48,855 nucleotides of DNA from JAYTQQ01 sp043784965. GTDB taxonomy: Bacteria; Bdellovibrionota; Bdellovibrionia; Bdellovibrionales; JAMPXM01. The DNA is taken from the NCBI GenBank assembly GCA_043784965.1, contig JAYVXS010000080.1:1-48855 (forward strand), read 5' to 3'. Numbering within the stretch: the stretch's first letter is position 1; each line of letters starts with the position of its first letter. Positions 34,228 to 43,244 of the stretch are shown piece after piece. Under the pieces are notes generated by a model that worked only from the letters and a program-made list of their open reading frames with translations, had not been told where the DNA came from and did not search any database. Position numbers and translations under genes: made by a program.

Positions 34228-34229
34228 TT

Positions 34230-34862
34230 TTATGCCTTCCCTTTGTTTTTAGCATAGGCGATGCAAAGCTCTTTTACGCTTTCTAAACTTTGCATATGGC
34301 CCTTTACTTGTTTCTGAAAATAGTTATATGCAATGACCGCCGGGATGGCTACGACCAGACCAATCGCTGTTGAAATGAGAGCCTCAGCAATTCCAAGCAT
34401 AACGGCTTCGTTACCAGCCGTTACGTTTGCTGAAAGATCTTTAAAAGCTTTCATGATTCCGAGAACTGTTCCGAGAAGACCCAAAAATGGTGCGTTAGAG
34501 CCAACGGTAGCTAAAAAATTTAGTGAACGCTCGAGGGCAGGTTTTTCAATGAGTGCAAATGAATTAAATATTTCAGCAAGTCCGCTAGCGCCATTTTCTT
34601 TAGCGTGCCTGAGGCCGTAAGAAAGTCCACGGGCCTCAAGTGAGTCACGATCTTTACTAAGGTCTTCGAGTTCAGCTAGATTATTGGATTGAAGTACTTC
34701 GCGCAGTCTTAACTTGATCTTTTTGCTGGCGGAAGCCACTTGGCGCAGCGAGAACAATCGTTCAAGAATTGTGGCAATGCTTAAAACACTCAAGGCTAAC
34801 ATAATCCACAAGATCACTTCGGCCCCACCTTGTGCGATACTAAAAAGTTTCTCTGTGAGCAT
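34230..34862 (-). CDS. exbB: ExbB/TolQ/MotA-family proton-channel subunit
   Basis: The 210-aa protein has three membrane helices: one near the N-terminus (VILWIMLALSVLSIATIL), then a cytoplasmic loop of about 90 residues, and two after it (LATVGSNAPFLGLLGTVLGIM, given in part as APFLGLLGTVLGIM, and ISTAIGLVVAIPAVIAYNYF). The GTVxGM-type and AxGLxVAIPA motifs are diagnostic for the family. It forms a pentamer around ExbD. It is divergent from the sulfatase-like gene. Confidence 0.92.
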   Translation of the reverse strand: MLTEKLFSIAQGGAEVILWIMLALSVLSIATILERLFSLRQVASASKKIKLRLREVLQSNNLAELEDLSKDRDSLEARGLSYGLRHAKENGASGLAEIFNSFALIEKPALERSLNFLATVGSNAPFLGLLGTVLGIMKAFKDLSANVTAGNEAVMLGIAEALISTAIGLVVAIPAVIAYNYFQKQVKGHMQSLESVKELCIAYAKNKGKA

Positions 34863-34931
34863 GAACTCTCCTCGTCATAAAAGATTTGCCTTCACTCGAT
34901 TATCTCTAGAGTGTAAAGATAGGGTCAAGGT

Positions 34932-36809
34932 ATGATTGAAGAGAGCACTAAAGTTATGACTTTAAAAAATATTAGGCTTTGGTCTTGTTTGCTTCTATGT
35001 GCGCTTCTATGTGCGCTTATGAGTGCAGCTTGCTCACTCAATGGAAATCGCACTGCCTCAGTACTTGTCATTTTGGTTGATCAACTGGGATTTCATAATA
35101 TTTCATGTAGTGATAATTCCATAGAGCATACAAAAAATAATCCCTGGCAGGGAATTTCTGGATTTCAAATTCTTTGTAATGAATCGGTTCGTTTTACTCA
35201 TGCCTATACGCCATCTACTTTGAGCATGAGCGCAGCTGCTTCTATTTTTTCAGCTAAATATCCAATCGAGCATGGCCTTCGTCATAATGGAATCCAGTTT
35301 CTAAGTACGAAGTTTCGAACGGCAGCCGAAGTGGCTGTTTCAAAAAACTATCGAACTAGTTTTTTTTCAGGTGGTCCACCAATTTTTCGAAAATCTGGAA
35401 TCGGACAAGGCTTTGAGATATTTGATGATAATATTCAAGCCAATCTGAAGAGATTCTATCGTCCAGCGGCTGAAAGTATCAAAGTCTTTCTTAATTGGCT
35501 CGACTTAGAGAGTTCTAGAAATCCATATTTTTCATCAATTTATTTGGCAGATTTGCAATTCGAGGATGTAACCACGACGAATTCACGTGGCGAAGTTCGC
35601 GAAGCCTCATTTTCAAGCCAAATTGAGTATCTTGATGAAACACTTGGTAATTTATTTCAAGAAATGAAGAAGAAAAAAATCTGGGATTTAACAAATATTG
35701 TTGTTGTCGGCTTGAATGGTCATACTTCGGAGGAGCACGAAGAGCTTCGAGCTTTAAATCTCTATAGTGAGGGTACTCATGTAAGTCTTTTTATTAAGCC
35801 AGTAGGAGAAGATAAAAAAGCAGTTGGTAATTTTGATTCAGAGGTGAGTCTTGTCGATCTCGGAACTACGCTTTTTGATTTGCTTGGTGAAAAGCCAGAG
35901 GTCCCAAGTGAGCCATTTATTAAAAGTATTTCTTTTAAGGATCTATTGAAGGAGCGAGTTCCGGCGGATCGAAATAAGCGTATTATTATTTCTGAGTCGG
36001 CATGGGCAAAATGGCGAAACCTTGGTGAAATTCGCTACTCAGCGCGTGCAAATAATCTGCTGATCATTAATGACAAATCTCTAAGGGTTTTTGATACTCG
36101 CGAAGATAGCGGTGAGCTGGTAAATCTTGGAAGCTCAGCTTTACATAAAGAATCATTTTTAAACATTCGAGACTTTTTCATTTCACATCAATTTGCAAGT
36201 TTTGATCCTCTTAAACGCGAACAGCGGGCAAAATTTCAGATTGCCCAGGAGCTTTGGCGCGGGACCCATCCGAGTAACGAATTGCTACTTCGCTTGGCCG
36301 GATTATCAGAGAAAAAGCCTTTAGATATGCAGATACTGAACTGGAAGGCGATTTGGGACTTGCGACTTGATCGATGGAAGCAGCTCCGCTCATCTGGAGT
36401 CAAGGCCTCGAATCCAATATGGAAGTTTGTTGCTGGTCGAAATCTAAAGGAGAAATTGGAGATTCCGGTCGACCCGTGTCTAAACTTAATTAAAGATTAT
36501 TCAGGTGGAAGGACCAATCTAAACATTAGAGATTGTCGCTCAGAAGACTTCTCTGACTTGATAACCTGGCTTGACGATTCCCAAATGCTTTCGGTTCGAC
36601 AACGGGCGATGGAGAGTTTCTTGAGGCTTCATACTGATAAAATTCTATTGGACAGAATTTCTGAACTTAATTTTCTAACTGGCATGAATTGGGACGTTAG
36701 TCTCTCCTTTCCTAAGGAGCCGTCAATTTCTGATTTGATTTTAGCTTTGCCAGAAAACCGAAAGTTTCGTCAGGTTCTTAATAGAAGAATTGCAGAGCTT
36801 TCTCTTTAA
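34932..36809 (+). CDS. Degenerate sulfatase/alkaline-phosphatase-fold lipoprotein
   Basis: A lipoprotein signal (ending LMSAAC) precedes a domain laid out like sulfatases: SVLVILVDQLGFHN (first metal strand), TPSTLSMSAAASIFSAKYPIEHGLRHNG (given here as TPSTLSMSAAASIF and KYPIEHGLRHNG), TAAEVAVSKNYRTSFFSGG and IVVVGLNGHTSEEHEE. Key residues are altered. The metal-binding Asp pair is DQ, the C/S-x-P-x-R nucleophile motif is absent, and the DHG metal site is LNG. It is therefore probably an inactive or binding protein. A C-terminal part of about 250 residues (from about residue 400) has no recognised domain and contains helical segments. The signal peptide carries 12-bp coding repeats. It is divergent from exbB. 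Confidence 0.75.
   Translation: MIEESTKVMTLKNIRLWSCLLLCALLCALMSAACSLNGNRTASVLVILVDQLGFHNISCSDNSIEHTKNNPWQGISGFQILCNESVRFTHAYTPSTLSMSAAASIFSAKYPIEHGLRHNGIQFLSTKFRTAAEVAVSKNYRTSFFSGGPPIFRKSGIGQGFEIFDDNIQANLKRFYRPAAESIKVFLNWLDLESSRNPYFSSIYLADLQFEDVTTTNSRGEVREASFSSQIEYLDETLGNLFQEMKKKKIWDLTNIVVVGLNGHTSEEHEELRALNLYSEGTHVSLFIKPVGEDKKAVGNFDSEVSLVDLGTTLFDLLGEKPEVPSEPFIKSISFKDLLKERVPADRNKRIIISESAWAKWRNLGEIRYSARANNLLIINDKSLRVFDTREDSGELVNLGSSALHKESFLNIRDFFISHQFASFDPLKREQRAKFQIAQELWRGTHPSNELLLRLAGLSEKKPLDMQILNWKAIWDLRLDRWKQLRSSGVKASNPIWKFVAGRNLKEKLEIPVDPCLNLIKDYSGGRTNLNIRDCRSEDFSDLITWLDDSQMLSVRQRAMESFLRLHTDKILLDRISELNFLTGMNWDVSLSFPKEPSISDLILALPENRKFRQVLNRRIAELSL
34991..35026. repeat. 12-bp tandem repeat in the lipoprotein signal peptide
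   Basis: GCTTCTATGTGC occurs twice exactly, followed by GCTTATGAGTGC. It codes the hydrophobic core repeat LLCA-LLCA-LMSA. The period keeps the frame, and copy number would set the length of the signal peptide core. Confidence 0.85.
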
Positions 36810-36845
36810 GTACTCTTAAGGGCCCAATAAATTAATTGATTATCG

Positions 36846-37661
36846 CTAAACCACTTCGGATTTAATGCCGGTCTTGCGCTCAAGCTTAGAAGCTATTGTG
36901 TAAAGGGTGTCTTCATCACAGGCAATGAGCCCATTGCTAGCTGGAGTATGTTTGAGCGTGGTAATAAAAACTCGTCGTGGTTTAATTAGACCGATCACTT
37001 CAATCCAGTCCTCAACGTCAGTTGAAAGGGTATTGTTAAGACTTCCTTGAACAAAAAAACTTTGAAGGCTCAAATTTCTAATAGACTGCGAGATCGAGAT
37101 TAAATGAGAAACCGTCGATCTCACTAATGGTGCATTTAACTCCTTAAGGAGGCGATCGTTGCCGACATCAAGCTTGAAAACGACGGCGTCCAGTTTGTTT
37201 ACGGCGTCCAGTGTTTTTCGCTGATCAAGATGTGCGCCGTTGGTTAAAAGTAGTAGTTTTGATTGAGAAAAATACTTACCTCTCAGCTTCAAAAGTATAT
37301 CGATTGCTTCACTCAAAAATGGATAGAGAGTGGGCTCACCATTACCAGAAATATGAATCGCATCGATTTGAATTTTTCGCTCCGAAAAGTGGGCAAATTC
37401 TTTGTCTAATTGAAGTTCAAGTCCTTCTAGCTCTGAATAGGGACCATCTTTTTTAACTCGATTGAGTCGCATGACTGTCCTGCCAAGATCACAATAAGGG
37501 CAGTCGAAGGAGCAAATTTTATTGCCCTGGCCAAGTAAATTAATCCCTAATGAGGTACTAAATCCAAATTGTTGAATTGGACCATAGCAGAGGCCCATTT
37601 CTTTGGGGTTGGTTATGGTAAGGTAGCTATATTCATTTTCTAACTTAAGGGCTTTTGACAT
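36846..37661 (-). CDS. Radical SAM protein (COG0731-like Fe-S oxidoreductase)
   Basis: The cluster motif CSFDCPYCDLGR (CxxxCxxC, about residues 50-57) binds the [4Fe-4S] cluster that cleaves SAM. AIHISGNGEPTLYP matches the GGEP-type SAM-binding motif in its GNGEPT form, as in COG0731 proteins, and LLTNGAHLD follows. The 271-aa length covers one barrel without an accessory cluster domain. Members of this group include relatives of wyosine-synthesis enzymes, but a specific reaction cannot be given. It is on the same strand as the FHA operon, 47 bp downstream of it, and may be co-transcribed. Confidence 0.85.
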   Translation of the reverse strand: MSKALKLENEYSYLTITNPKEMGLCYGPIQQFGFSTSLGINLLGQGNKICSFDCPYCDLGRTVMRLNRVKKDGPYSELEGLELQLDKEFAHFSERKIQIDAIHISGNGEPTLYPFLSEAIDILLKLRGKYFSQSKLLLLTNGAHLDQRKTLDAVNKLDAVVFKLDVGNDRLLKELNAPLVRSTVSHLISISQSIRNLSLQSFFVQGSLNNTLSTDVEDWIEVIGLIKPRRVFITTLKHTPASNGLIACDEDTLYTIASKLERKTGIKSEVV

Positions 37662-37708
37662 AGTTTCTTATCGGCATTTTCTCATTTTTTAAGAAGCTTA
37701 TACTTTTT

Positions 37709-38398
37709 CTAATCCCTTGAAAATTGAATGAGTCCTAGCCAAAAGGCCAAATGAGGGCTCAATTTTGATAGCTTGTGGCTGATCCCATCGAGTTCAAATT
37801 CATTTGAATTTAGCTCATAGATTTCGCGAGGTACTTGCGAGTGGCTGAGCAAAATCAATTGATCCGTTTCTTGGGGCCTAAAGCTGTTGATGGTAAGATT
37901 TAAACTTGAGTCCAATCCGAGGAGTTGATTTGGTAAGCTGGGGAGGAGATCTTCGCCCTCACTTAAATCAAATGATAAATCCATTGCACCGGCGAGAGTG
38001 AGAATGGGTCGTAATTTTCGCGCCAGCATGATTTGCGGTTGTCCGATTTGAGCCCAGACTAATTCTCCTTCGGACAAAGACATTGCGAATAGCTCAACGC
38101 CATTTTGATATTCGATAAGATTGTCTTCGCGAAATAGGCTCTCATTTGCAAGTAGTATTGCGATACGTAAATTATTAGCTCCAATAGATAGGCAAGATAG
38201 TCTTTGAAATGGAGTCGTGGCTTCGTGGTCTTCGTTACAAAGCACAAAATATTCAAGAATTCTGGAGATAGTTCTCTTGGCAGAATCTCGATTTCCCCAA
38301 GGTGTTGCGATAATGAGAGTCTTTTCGTCTAAATGAACTTCTGGGGTTGGTCGAAATTGCCTCCCACTATATGGCCGATTTGAAAACTTAAAATTCAT
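37709..38398 (-). CDS. PP2C-like protein lacking catalytic residues
   Basis: The protein follows the PP2C layout strand by strand but without metal ligands. TPWGNRDSAKRTISRI stands where the first motif is, RIAILLANESLF matches the TTLVAA strand, GELVWAQIGQPQIMLAR replaces VGDSRAYLYR, NQLLGLDSSLNLTI replaces the RALG strand, and DQLILLSHSQVP replaces DLLLLCSDGL. The key Asp residues (DGMGG, GDS, SDG, DDN) are all absent, so it cannot be a normal phosphatase. I infer a pseudophosphatase that binds or shields phosphoproteins. It is coupled to the FHA gene upstream, sharing its first base with that gene's stop. The fold assignment is mine and needs a structure prediction. Confidence 0.55.
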   Translation of the reverse strand: MNFKFSNRPYSGRQFRPTPEVHLDEKTLIIATPWGNRDSAKRTISRILEYFVLCNEDHEATTPFQRLSCLSIGANNLRIAILLANESLFREDNLIEYQNGVELFAMSLSEGELVWAQIGQPQIMLARKLRPILTLAGAMDLSFDLSEGEDLLPSLPNQLLGLDSSLNLTINSFRPQETDQLILLSHSQVPREIYELNSNEFELDGISHKLSKLSPHLAFWLGLIQFSRD

Positions 38399-40374
38399 CA
38401 GCGACTTCCATAAGTATGTAATTTACTCTTTGATTTTCTGTAATATTCACCGTCAGGTCGGTCAAGATCTACAATTTTCTTCCAAATTTCGAGAGCCCTT
38501 TCGAGGCGGGAATTGCCCTCATAAATAGTCGCCTCTCCATATAAGTCTTGAAGTTGATTGTCTAGGTCGCCCCGGTATTTTTTAATCATAGAGTTAACTT
38601 TTGAGTTACTCGCATCAATTTTTTGAGCTTTGATTAGTTCACTGAGTGCACTTTTCAAATTATTCTGTTCAGCAAAGCGTTGGCCCGAGCGAATATATTC
38701 TTCGGCTTTTTGCGATAAGCTTTGTCTGATCGAGGCGATCTTTCGTTGAGCCTCTTTTTTTCGGTCTTCGGGATCAGGAAGGCTCGTCGCGGCCAATTTT
38801 TCGTATGCAGCAATCGCCAGTAGTAGCTCGCCCTTACTTTCAAGACTGCGGGCATGATTATACATTTCGCGCGCTCGTTCTACACGCGCCCGATAATCTG
38901 CTTTTTGATTGGCGCGTTCGCTGGCGTCGGAAAGTCGCTTGCGAACCCGATCTTTTTGAACATTGATTTCTTCGTTGCCTGGATCTAAATTAATGGCTTC
39001 TTCTAAACATTGATTAATAACTTGCTCAGCGTTTGCAGTTTGAGAAATCTTGTTGCAGCGAAAAAGAATTTCACTCAATCTTTTAGTGACCTCCTCAGCG
39101 CGTTTGCGATCAATTTCAATTTTAGCAATTTTGCCCTCGTTGTCTAGTGCGGTTTGGCATTGAGCCATTAAACGTCGAGACTCCTGATAGGCCTCTTCGC
39201 CCAAAATATCAGATATCTTAATCAATTGAGCCTGAGCATTTGCGTACTTGCCTTGGAGTAGAAAGTTATTGGCAAGATTGTACGAGTCGGCGACGAGTTG
39301 CTTTTGTGCAATTGAAAGGCGATCAAATTTTGAACCACTTGCGCTATGGTTTGAATTGTCTCCTCTTTTTGGACCATCAGAGAATAAGAATAGACCGATA
39401 ATGATAACTAGCGCAATCGCGCCATAGACGAAAAGTTTGTTATTGTTTTTCTTACGTGGTCGTCGCCGTGGATTCTGATGTTGTGGGTAGTGAAGTGGGA
39501 TGGCTCCGCCATCCCCAGAGTAAGATTCTGGCATGAAGCTCGGGTGAATATATGCGGGTTCCTTTTCAATAATTAAAGCTGGCGAATTCACAAAATTTTC
39601 AGATATACCTTGAATTTTCTCTTTAAAGCCTGGGTCTCTCAATTCGAAATGTATTGTCAGTGATTGAACCGAAATAATATCGCCACTCTTGAGTGGGGTC
39701 TTCATTGCCACTTTGGCGCCGTTGACTAAGGTGCCATTTGAACTTCCAACATCGGTGATGAAATATTCCTCTTCATTCAGATCAATGCGAAATTGCTTAC
39801 GGCTTGCGGTGGCGTCATTTAGTATAACCGAGCAACTTTCATCCCTGCCGGCAATCCAGGACTTACCTTCGAGACGTAAGACTTCATCTTGTTTCTGATG
39901 AGGTCCTGATATTCGCAAATAGGGTATCCCAATAAAAGATCCAACTGAGGTGATCTCATTATCTCCTTGAAAGTTTTCATCAAATACTCGCGGCGCTTCG
40001 CTCGTCTCAATTATGGCAAGGGCATTGTTTTTAGTACCTGGATTAATCGAAGGCACTTGTTCGGCCTCATTAACCTCAGCAATCTCGTCAAGTACTATAA
40101 AATCAAAGGGCGAAATCTTAAATGAATCTTGGGAGTGAATGTCGAATTGGTTTGTGGGCTCACCATCTTTGGTAAGGTTTCCAAATTTTGAAAGTACTTG
40201 AACTTGCCAGACCTCATCGACAAATTTTATTTTGAAATGATGACGAGAAATTCCGGGAAGATCTTCAAGAACTATATCACAATCATTGGCGCGCCCAGCA
40301 ACGTATTCGCGTCCCACCTCTAGCGAGAGCTCTTTGTATTCGCTGCCATGTTTTCGCACCTTAAGTTTCAACAT
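38398..40374 (-). CDS. Membrane protein with two FHA domains and helical repeats
   Basis: Two forkhead-associated domains lie in the cytoplasmic N-terminus: the first (about 1-100) with AGRANDCD and GISRHHFKI, the second (about 150-255) with AGRDESC, TASRKQF and SSNGTLVNG. After a Pro/Arg-rich linker (RRRPRKKNNN) comes one membrane helix (LFVYGAIALVIIIGLFLF, about 315-332). The remaining 325 residues are helical tetratricopeptide-like repeats with charged coils, expected in the periplasm. FHA domains bind phosphothreonine peptides. The first has the conserved Arg, Ser and His; in the second His is Gln. It follows the next FHA gene by 5 bp. Confidence 0.85.
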   Translation of the reverse strand: MLKLKVRKHGSEYKELSLEVGREYVAGRANDCDIVLEDLPGISRHHFKIKFVDEVWQVQVLSKFGNLTKDGEPTNQFDIHSQDSFKISPFDFIVLDEIAEVNEAEQVPSINPGTKNNALAIIETSEAPRVFDENFQGDNEITSVGSFIGIPYLRISGPHQKQDEVLRLEGKSWIAGRDESCSVILNDATASRKQFRIDLNEEEYFITDVGSSNGTLVNGAKVAMKTPLKSGDIISVQSLTIHFELRDPGFKEKIQGISENFVNSPALIIEKEPAYIHPSFMPESYSGDGGAIPLHYPQHQNPRRRPRKKNNNKLFVYGAIALVIIIGLFLFSDGPKRGDNSNHSASGSKFDRLSIAQKQLVADSYNLANNFLLQGKYANAQAQLIKISDILGEEAYQESRRLMAQCQTALDNEGKIAKIEIDRKRAEEVTKRLSEILFRCNKISQTANAEQVINQCLEEAINLDPGNEEINVQKDRVRKRLSDASERANQKADYRARVERAREMYNHARSLESKGELLLAIAAYEKLAATSLPDPEDRKKEAQRKIASIRQSLSQKAEEYIRSGQRFAEQNNLKSALSELIKAQKIDASNSKVNSMIKKYRGDLDNQLQDLYGEATIYEGNSRLERALEIWKKIVDLDRPDGEYYRKSKSKLHTYGSR

Positions 40375-40379
40375 GGTGA

Positions 40380-41546
40380 CTAATCATCCTTTCTTAGGTA
40401 TGATTCGCAAACACGTTTTAATGAAATGGCCTCTTTGTAACGGAGGTCGCTTTCATTTTTTACTTCTATGAGAACTTTTTCAAGAGCAGCCGCACACCTG
40501 GTGTACATTTGCCTCTCGTGATATTGTTTGCCAGTCTCAAGTGAGCGGGCAATGAATTCTTCGCGAGATCGAAAGGCATATTCTCGATATCGACCGGCAA
40601 GCTTGTGCGCTGGATCTAATGAAAGGGCTGTTTCGAAGGAGCGAATGGCTCTTGAGAATTGTCCCTGGCTATAGTCGCGAAATCCTTCTAAGTAGTGTTT
40701 ATTTGCCTCAATATACTTAGTACGTTCTTCTGCGCTACTATGTCTTTTTACGCCAAAGTGTTCTGCAAAGAGTCCAATAGAATCATCATAATCTTTTATG
40801 GCGCCCTGGAAGTCCGCTTTCGAAAATTTCTCACTCCCGTTGGTGAGTTTTCGATTACCTTGCTCATAATGAGCTTTTGCATCTGGAGAGTCGAGTCTCT
40901 TAACGGCAGCATCATTTGCTGACTGCGCTTCTGCCCGCTTAATTTCAGCGTCGACCTTGTCTTGATTGCGCGTGGCGGCTTCAGTAATTTTTGGTCCATG
41001 TGAACTAGACAATAAATATACCAGCCCGCCCAGCAAGATAGCTGCGATTAAATAAAAGGTGATGCCGCCGCTCGAGCTTTGCGTTTTATGTTGTTTCGAG
41101 GAGTGCGGCCTACCAGGCAACGCCTGGACATTCGCAACAGGACCTCGCGAAGCATTTCTGGTCATCGGAATACCTGGGGTGGCCAACTGCAACTCTTGAT
41201 TTCCTTGCGATTTCTGTACGATCTCCGCGCGAAAAATTAAAATGGTATCACCAATTTCAATTGAGTCGCCATGCTTCAGATCCACCCTAGTAATTTGCGC
41301 TGAATTCACTAAAGTTGTTTTCTTTGAACTTAAATCTTCGATTGAAATTCGATCATGAAGTACATGTATTACAACTTGCTGTCGGCTACACTTTATATCT
41401 TGCAAAACAATGTCACAGTCAGTATCCCGGCCAATTACTGTCTTTGGCGGTATAATTTGAAACGACGAGCCTCGGTCGAGACCATTTGTAATGGTAAGAG
41501 TCAATCTTACTTTACTTGCCTGTAAATTCAGAGCGGCAGAGGACAT
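40380..41546 (-). CDS. Membrane protein with a divergent FHA domain and TPR-like repeats
   Basis: An FHA domain (about 10-105) has the conserved GRDTDCDI and a Ser in CSRQQ, but His is replaced by Gln and the SxNGT loop reads SKKTTLVNS, so phosphothreonine binding may be weak or lost. A basic linker leads to a membrane helix (ITFYLIAAILLGGLVYLL, about 165-182) and then to about 200 residues of TPR-like helices (AHYEQGNRKL, GAIKDYDDSIGLF, GQFSRAIRSFETALSLDP). The topology is the same as in the neighbouring 38398-40374 product, so the two may be paralogues. It lies 3 bp after the FHA-sensor gene and 5 bp before the next. Confidence 0.85.
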   Translation of the reverse strand: MSSAALNLQASKVRLTLTITNGLDRGSSFQIIPPKTVIGRDTDCDIVLQDIKCSRQQVVIHVLHDRISIEDLSSKKTTLVNSAQITRVDLKHGDSIEIGDTILIFRAEIVQKSQGNQELQLATPGIPMTRNASRGPVANVQALPGRPHSSKQHKTQSSSGGITFYLIAAILLGGLVYLLSSSHGPKITEAATRNQDKVDAEIKRAEAQSANDAAVKRLDSPDAKAHYEQGNRKLTNGSEKFSKADFQGAIKDYDDSIGLFAEHFGVKRHSSAEERTKYIEANKHYLEGFRDYSQGQFSRAIRSFETALSLDPAHKLAGRYREYAFRSREEFIARSLETGKQYHERQMYTRCAAALEKVLIEVKNESDLRYKEAISLKRVCESYLRKDD

Positions 41547-41549
41547 TTG

Positions 41550-43244
41550 TTAATGACCCCCTTCAGTTTGATTTTTATGAATTGAAATAATATAATACAC
41601 AGGCTCATTCAAAGCAAAGATGGCGCGACCAGAAAGAGTATGCTCGATACCCTCAAAAGGAATTTGACCTAAAACCTTCTCTTCTGGTTGGCCTCTCAAT
41701 TCGTTGATCATCTGGATAATGTTTTGCTTAAGGGCTGGATCTGAAAGCTCGGTTATTAAAAGGCCGGCAAGCACAAGATTCGAACCGATGAGCTTTTCAA
41801 ATGAATCATTAGATGAAATGATTTTCGAGTCGATTGCAGAAATCGCAATTGCAGGATTGTCGATAAGACTTACTAAATGAATGGCTTCATTGTGGCGTTG
41901 TTGAAAATTTACTTGGGGTGTGTCGCCCCCGCCGGCGCTACCAAGTCTTGTAAGGGTGCTTCCTATATTTGTTACCAAATGCTTTAGAATTGGAAAGTCA
42001 TACTTTGTACTGACGTCGTCACGCCCTTCTCTTAGAGCCGTGTCAAGTTGTTCGTTGAGATTGGCGAGCGGATGCTCAATGATTTTCATCAATACGAAGA
42101 ACAACAAAAAACCAAAGAACAGCGCGATTGCGAATGTTTCGACGAACAAACTTAAAGTTTGTTCAGTGCGCACTCCGACTGCAGATAAATCATAGATGAT
42201 AATTGCATAGGCAACAGGAGTTTGCTCGCCCCGTTGCGCATCGTAAGAAATAATAGGTGCGCTGGCCGCGACCAGTGAGCGACCAAGGGATTTATGAAAC
42301 TCCTTGCCCTCTCGGCGCGCTTCTCTGAAAAATGGATTTTCGCTATCGTGCTGTCTTAAATTGGCTGGGGCAATGACATGGCCGTCTTTTCCAGAAATAA
42401 TGGCCGCGACAGAGACACCATCTTCGATTTCGGCACTTCGCGTACTGACTGAAACTTCGAGATTATCGATCACCGCCTGTCGATTTATCTGCGCAAGACC
42501 TCGGGCAATTGTTACCGCCCGACGCATGCTTTCGGCCTCAATTGTATGAGAGATTGTCAGGGTCATTGGTATAGTTGAAAGTGCAGTCACCATAAGTATA
42601 AAAACACCAATGAAAACTCCGATTACCCAACGATACTCGAGGGACTGGGCAAATGAGTAGATTCCTGGCATGGCGACGGTTTCAAAATAATTATCGAGTA
42701 ATACCTTCAGATTCTGAAAAAAATTGCCATGATTTTGTGGCATCTCTGGCTCTTGCGAAGAGTGCGAATCTTGATCAAATTGTCCGTTTGGATGGGCAAA
42801 TTCATTCGCACCCATATAAGGATTCAAATTATTGGACATTTGCGGTGCCTGGCTTGAATTCCAATTTTGCGCGGGAGGCTGAGGTGAGCCAAAGGCGTTC
42901 CCAACGTATACATTATGGCGATTGGATTTTTGATGTTGCGACATAAGCGCGACATCGGGGAGCTTCAAAATATCAAAGAGAACATCTTTTAATGCAATTT
43001 TATCTCCGAGATTGACTCGCTGATTTTGAATCTTAACGCCATTTACAAAGGTACCATTTCTAGAATTGAGGTCGCTCAGAATGATTTTATCTTCTGTCAA
43101 AAATATTTGCGCATGTTCTTTTGACACACCATTCGCCTGAATTTTAATTTCACATTGGGGCGCTCGACCGATGGCGTTTTTACCCATTTTCAATGGGTAA
43201 ATCTGGCCTGATTGGGCTCCATTTAGAATTCTAATCGCCCACAT
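41550..43244 (-). CDS. FHA-domain transmembrane sensor with PAS-like domain
   Basis: The N-terminal FHA domain (about 1-95) is complete: IGRAPQCEI, GVSKEHAQI and NSRNGTFVNG. A Gln/Asn/Pro-rich linker follows (about 105-180). Helix WVIGVFIGVFILMVTALS (about 205-222) and a second helix FAIALFFGFLLFFVLM (about 375-390) enclose an extracytoplasmic sensor of about 140 residues (AAIISGKDGHVIAPAN is typical of a Cache-like ligand domain). After a HAMP-like stretch comes a PAS-like domain (IDNPAIAISAIDSKIISSND, about 475-560). No kinase or cyclase domain is present. Its start lies 14 bases inside the DUF192 gene, so translation is coupled. Confidence 0.85.
   Translation of the reverse strand: MWAIRILNGAQSGQIYPLKMGKNAIGRAPQCEIKIQANGVSKEHAQIFLTEDKIILSDLNSRNGTFVNGVKIQNQRVNLGDKIALKDVLFDILKLPDVALMSQHQKSNRHNVYVGNAFGSPQPPAQNWNSSQAPQMSNNLNPYMGANEFAHPNGQFDQDSHSSQEPEMPQNHGNFFQNLKVLLDNYFETVAMPGIYSFAQSLEYRWVIGVFIGVFILMVTALSTIPMTLTISHTIEAESMRRAVTIARGLAQINRQAVIDNLEVSVSTRSAEIEDGVSVAAIISGKDGHVIAPANLRQHDSENPFFREARREGKEFHKSLGRSLVAASAPIISYDAQRGEQTPVAYAIIIYDLSAVGVRTEQTLSLFVETFAIALFFGFLLFFVLMKIIEHPLANLNEQLDTALREGRDDVSTKYDFPILKHLVTNIGSTLTRLGSAGGGDTPQVNFQQRHNEAIHLVSLIDNPAIAISAIDSKIISSNDSFEKLIGSNLVLAGLLITELSDPALKQNIIQMINELRGQPEEKVLGQIPFEGIEHTLSGRAIFALNEPVYYIISIHKNQTEGGH

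Noticed and set aside
33788..34252. Plus-strand frame of 154 codons
   Set aside because: It is antisense to exbD, whose membrane helix and Asp are clear.
34932..36809. Active sulfatase or phosphoethanolamine transferase
   Set aside because: The nucleophile motif and metal-binding Asp residues are not present, so only the fold is claimed.
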